Assembly (NCBI RefSeq): GCF_001995175.1
Contig: NZ_MUKN01000031.1
Span: 1 to 47,245 of the forward strand
DNA from: Rathayibacter rhapontici
GTDB taxonomy: Bacteria; Actinomycetota; Actinomycetes; Actinomycetales; Microbacteriaceae
DNA length: 47,245 bases
Reading direction: 5' to 3'
Both the position numbers and the translations under genes were made by a program. The notes beneath the pieces were generated by a model. It was not told where the DNA came from, did no database searches, and was given only the letters and a program-made list of their open reading frames with translations. Shown one piece after another: positions 43,663-47,245 of this stretch. Numbering within the stretch: position 1 is the first letter of the stretch; each line of letters opens with the position of its first letter.

Positions 43663-44645
43663 GCGCCGAGGTGGGCGGACGCAAGCTGCTCCGACTCGAG
43701 ATCCGCAACGCCGAGACCCCGATCGAGCGGAAGCCCGACTGGATCAAGACCAAGGCGACCATGGGGCCGGAGTACCGGCAGCTGCAGTCGCTCGTGAAGA
43801 GCGAGGAGCTGCACACGGTCTGCCAGGAGGCGGGCTGCCCCAACATCTTCGAGTGCTGGGAGGACCGCGAGGCCACCTTCCTCATCGGCGGCGCCCAGTG
43901 CACTCGGCGCTGCGACTTCTGCCAGATCGACACCGGCAAGCCGGCCGACTACGACGCCGACGAGCCGCGGCGCGTGGGCGAATCGGTGGCGAGGATGAAC
44001 CTCCGCTACGCCACGGTCACCGGAGTCGCGCGCGACGACCTCGCGGACGAGGGCTCCTGGCTCTACGCCGAGACCATCCGCCAGATCCACGCGCAGTCGC
44101 CCGGCACCGGCGTCGAGATCCTCGTGCCCGACTTCACCGGGCGCCCGGAGCACCTCGGCCGCGTGTTCGAGGCGCGGCCGGAGGTGTTCGCGCACAACGT
44201 CGAAACCGTTCCGCGGATCTTCAAGCGGATCCGGCCCGCGTTCCGCTACGAGCGCTCGCTCGACGTGCTGACGCAGGGGCGCGATGCGGGGCTGATCACC
44301 AAGTCGAACCTCATCCTGGGCATGGGCGAGGAGCGCGAGGAGATCTCGCAGGCACTGCAGGACCTGCACGACGCGGGCACCGACCTGCTGACGATCACGC
44401 AGTACCTGCGGCCGACGCCGCGCCACCTGCCGGTCGACCGCTGGGTGCACCCGGAGGAGTTCGTCGCCATCAAGGAGGAGGCGGAGGACATCGGGTTCCT
44501 CGGCGTCCTGTCGGGTCCGCTCGTGCGCTCCTCCTACCGGGCGGGCCGGCTCTGGGCGCAGTCGATGGAGTCGAAGGGGCGGCCGGTCCCGGAGCACCTG
44601 CGGCACCTCGCCGACGCGGCGCTGGGGTTCTCGCAGGCGGTGTGA
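43659..44645 (+). CDS. lipA: Lipoyl synthase
   Basis: 328 residues from GTG 43659. [13 protein letters not shown] supplies the auxiliary iron-sulfur cluster and CTRRCDFC the radical-SAM cluster. [15 protein letters not shown] and the late [15 protein letters not shown] are also standard, and a Ser-containing RSSYRAG end fits. It inserts two sulfurs into the octanoyl group made by LipB. Confidence 0.97.
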   Translation: MSAEVGGRKLLRLEIRNAETPIERKPDWIKTKATMGPEYRQLQSLVKSEELHTVCQEAGCPNIFECWEDREATFLIGGAQCTRRCDFCQIDTGKPADYDADEPRRVGESVARMNLRYATVTGVARDDLADEGSWLYAETIRQIHAQSPGTGVEILVPDFTGRPEHLGRVFEARPEVFAHNVETVPRIFKRIRPAFRYERSLDVLTQGRDAGLITKSNLILGMGEEREEISQALQDLHDAGTDLLTITQYLRPTPRHLPVDRWVHPEEFVAIKEEAEDIGFLGVLSGPLVRSSYRAGRLWAQSMESKGRPVPEHLRHLADAALGFSQAV

Positions 44646-44723
44646 GCGGCCGCGTCGGATCCGGTTGCTCAGGGGACACCGAGCGACGAGACGCGTCGGG
44701 TGGCGTCCGCGTACCTTGGCGGC

Positions 44724-45044
44724 ATGTCAGCCGTGACGGAGTACGCGAGCACCGTTCGTCGGACCACCGACGCGCGCCGCGATGCGCTCCTCGCGGTACT
44801 CGACCGTCACGGCGCGACCGACCCCCGGCTCTTCGGGTCGGTCGCTCGGGGATACGCCCGACCGGGGAGCGATGTGAGTCTCTTCGTCGATCTCGACGCA
44901 GGAGCGGGCAACCCCCTCCTGCGCGTCGCCGGCATCGGCGAGGAGCTCAGCGGGCTCCTCGGTGTCCGGGTCGACGTCGTGGCGGAGTCGTTGCTGCGGG
45001 ACTCGGTGGCGACGACCGCCCGACGCGACATGGTTCCGTTGTGA
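44724..45044 (+). CDS. Minimal nucleotidyltransferase (MNT-type)
   Basis: 106 residues from ATG 44724. LFGSVARGYARPGSDVSLFV is the nucleotidyltransferase signature Gly-Ser followed by a metal-binding Asp, and VRVDVV supplies the last acid; the usual Asp-x-Asp reads SDVSLFVDLD. MNT proteins are antitoxins of HEPN toxins or stand alone. The next ORF overlaps by GTGA but is only 31 residues, too short for a HEPN toxin. It lies downstream of lipA with no shared role evident. Confidence 0.8.
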   Translation: MSAVTEYASTVRRTTDARRDALLAVLDRHGATDPRLFGSVARGYARPGSDVSLFVDLDAGAGNPLLRVAGIGEELSGLLGVRVDVVAESLLRDSVATTARRDMVPL

Positions 45045-45136
45045 GCCGGTCGGCGATCCGGCCCGAACCGATCGTCGGCATCCTCGACGAGGAGCTGATG
45101 CTGCTCGCCGACGCTCTCCGCGCCCGCCGACGCTGA
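45041..45136 (+). CDS. 31-residue ORF coupled to the nucleotidyltransferase
   Basis: Starting at GTG 45041 within the previous stop (GTGA), it reads VSRSAIRPEPIVGILDEELM and then LLADALRARRR. It is helical and basic at the end. It occupies the place of a toxin partner but cannot be one at this length. It may be a remnant or a small partner peptide. Confidence 0.4.
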   Translation: MSRSAIRPEPIVGILDEELMLLADALRARRR

Positions 45137-45199
45137 TCCGGTTTCCCCTCTCCGGTGATCCGGCAGAGACGGCGGTACCGCCGGGCCTCCGTCCGGCGC

Positions 45200-46075
<876 letters not shown>

Positions 46076-46135
46076 GTGCTCCAGGGTACCGGCGGCGGCT
46101 CCGCCCGACGGCCCGCCCCGAGGGAACCTTGAGTC

Positions 46136-46169
46136 GTCGAGGGAACCAGCGGGAACGGGTTCCCTCGAC
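46136..46169 (-). terminator. Hairpin terminator after smc
   Basis: GTCGAGGGAACC and GGTTCCCTCGAC form a perfect 12-bp stem with a 10-base loop. Further copies of the same word at about 46119 and 46175 allow other pairings. Confidence 0.75.
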
Positions 46170-46201
46170 CATCGGGGGTTCCCTCGCCGAAGGGGCGCCG
46201 G

Positions 46202-47245
46202 TCAGTCGGCCGGGGCGACGACGCGCTGGCCGACGACGGCCGAGACTCCGTCCTGGCGCATCGAGACGCCGTAGAGGGCGTCGGCGATCTCCATGGTGCG
46301 CTTCTGGTGCGTGATGACGATGAGCTGGCTGGAGGTCCGCAGGTCCTGGAAGATCGACAGCAGACGGCCGAGGTTCGCGTCGTCCAGCGCGGCCTCCACC
46401 TCGTCCATGATGTAGAACGGGCTCGGCCGCGACTTGAAGATCGCGACCATGAACGCCACCGCCGCGAGCGAGCGCTCGCCGCCCGAGAGCAGCGACAGCC
46501 GCTCGATCTTCTTGCCGGCGGGGCGCACGGCGACCTCGATCCCGGTCGTGAGCAGGCTGTCCGGCTCGGTCAGGCGGATGCTCCCCGTGCCCCCGGGGAA
46601 CAGCACCGGGAACACGTCGGCGAAGGCCGCCTGCGTGTCGGCGAAGGCCGAGGCGAAGACCGTCTGCATGGTCTCGTCGAGCTCCTCGATGATCAGGAGG
46701 AGATCGCGGCGGGTGTCGGTGAGATCGGTCAGCTGCTCGGTCAGGAACGCGTGCCGCTGCTCCAGCGCCGCGAACTCCTCGAGGGCGAGCGGGTTCACGC
46801 GGCCGAGCTGCGCGAGCTGCTTCTCGGCCTTCTCGAGCCGACGGCGCTGCTCCTCCCGCACGAAGGGACGCGTCGGCGCGTCCTCCTGCTCGCTCGTCTC
46901 GTCGGGCACCCCGACGAGCGGCCCGTACTCGGCGACGAGCACGTCCTCGACGAGTCCGAGCTCGGACCCCGCGCGCTCGAGCAGACCCGAGAGCTGCAGG
47001 CGCTTCTCGTAGATCTGCAGCTCCAGCCCGTGCACGCTCTCGGTGACCGACTGGAGGCGCTCGCGCAGGGCCGACTCCTGGCGGCGCAGGCCCTGCAGCT
47101 CCTCGTCCTGCTGCGAGCGGGCGGCCTCGGCCTGCACGAGCTCCGCGCGGGCCTGCTGCACCGAGCGGTCGACGGAGGCGAGGACCGCGGGGATCGCGGA
47201 GGTGACGTCGGCCGCCGCCTCGTGCTGCCGTCGACGGATCACGGC
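46202..47245 (-). CDS. smc: Chromosome partition protein Smc, C-terminal part
   Basis: The frame is open to the window edge, so only the last 347 residues are seen. Part of the coiled coil is followed by the C-terminal ATPase head with the signature LSGGERSLAAVAFMVAI, Walker B FYIMDEVEAALDDAN and the switch His in VITHQKRTM. With ScpA and ScpB it compacts and separates chromosomes. Its neighbour ftsY is downstream. Confidence 0.96.
   Translation of the reverse strand, partial: AVIRRRQHEAAADVTSAIPAVLASVDRSVQQARAELVQAEAARSQQDEELQGLRRQESALRERLQSVTESVHGLELQIYEKRLQLSGLLERAGSELGLVEDVLVAEYGPLVGVPDETSEQEDAPTRPFVREEQRRRLEKAEKQLAQLGRVNPLALEEFAALEQRHAFLTEQLTDLTDTRRDLLLIIEELDETMQTVFASAFADTQAAFADVFPVLFPGGTGSIRLTEPDSLLTTGIEVAVRPAGKKIERLSLLSGGERSLAAVAFMVAIFKSRPSPFYIMDEVEAALDDANLGRLLSIFQDLRTSSQLIVITHQKRTMEIADALYGVSMRQDGVSAVVGQRVVAPAD

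Overview
This is a high-GC actinobacterial chromosome segment. Gene content and order (rpsB-tsf-pyrH-frr-cdsA, dprA-comM-yraN-DUF2469-rnhB-lepB-rplS, trmD-rimM-khpA-rpsP-ffh, lipB-lipA, ftsY-smc) and the small actinobacteria-specific proteins point to the family Microbacteriaceae, possibly near Rathayibacter. The genus is an inference; there is no rRNA in the window.

Layout. 1-5.3 kb: the end of a long coiled-coil protein, an alpha/beta hydrolase, a small zinc-ribbon protein, a Na+/H+ antiporter, a transglycosylase-like protein and a DivIVA-repeat protein. 5.4-9.8 kb: a translation, lipid and nucleotide cluster on the minus strand (rpsB, tsf, pyrH, frr, cdsA). 10-14.1 kb: a sugar transporter, an M23 protein, a XerC-type recombinase and a metallophosphoesterase. 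14.2-15.4 kb: dprA.

15.4-29.1 kb: comM, split by a 12.1-kb integrated element. The element has clear attL and attR ends with a shared 6-bp core. Its reconstructed attP carries perfect 14-bp inverted arms, and removing the element restores a 511-codon comM in frame. From left to right it carries a large serine integrase; a pair that I read as a RexA/RexB-like phage-exclusion module; a membrane coiled-coil protein in a lower-GC gene; a small serine recombinase with three overlapping micro-ORFs; a cluster of GTACCA/TGGTAC iterons that looks like a replication origin; a RepA-like ATPase, a primase-polymerase and an HTH regulator in one overlapping operon; and a terminase-small-subunit-like protein, an unknown double-CxxC protein and a phage major capsid protein. 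No portal, large terminase, protease or tail gene is present. The best reading is a capsid-carrying phage satellite (or similar virion-hijacking island) with its own replication and anti-phage functions. This is the most interesting part of the window.

29.1-47.2 kb: ordinary core genes (yraN, DUF2469, rnhB, lepB, rplS, map, trmD, rimM, khpA, rpsP, ffh, lipB, lipA, ftsY, smc). Among them are a MerR-controlled membrane-protein operon, a carboxylate-amine ligase, two lipoproteins, an F420-type oxidoreductase, REP-like palindromes and a minimal nucleotidyltransferase.

A technical caution: at least five core genes (cdsA, rpsB, map, the carboxylate-amine ligase and khpA) carry single-base losses, always of one G or C from a short G/C run. 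Several of these genes are essential, so I read the losses as assembly errors, not pseudogenes. Reading frames elsewhere should be judged with this in mind.
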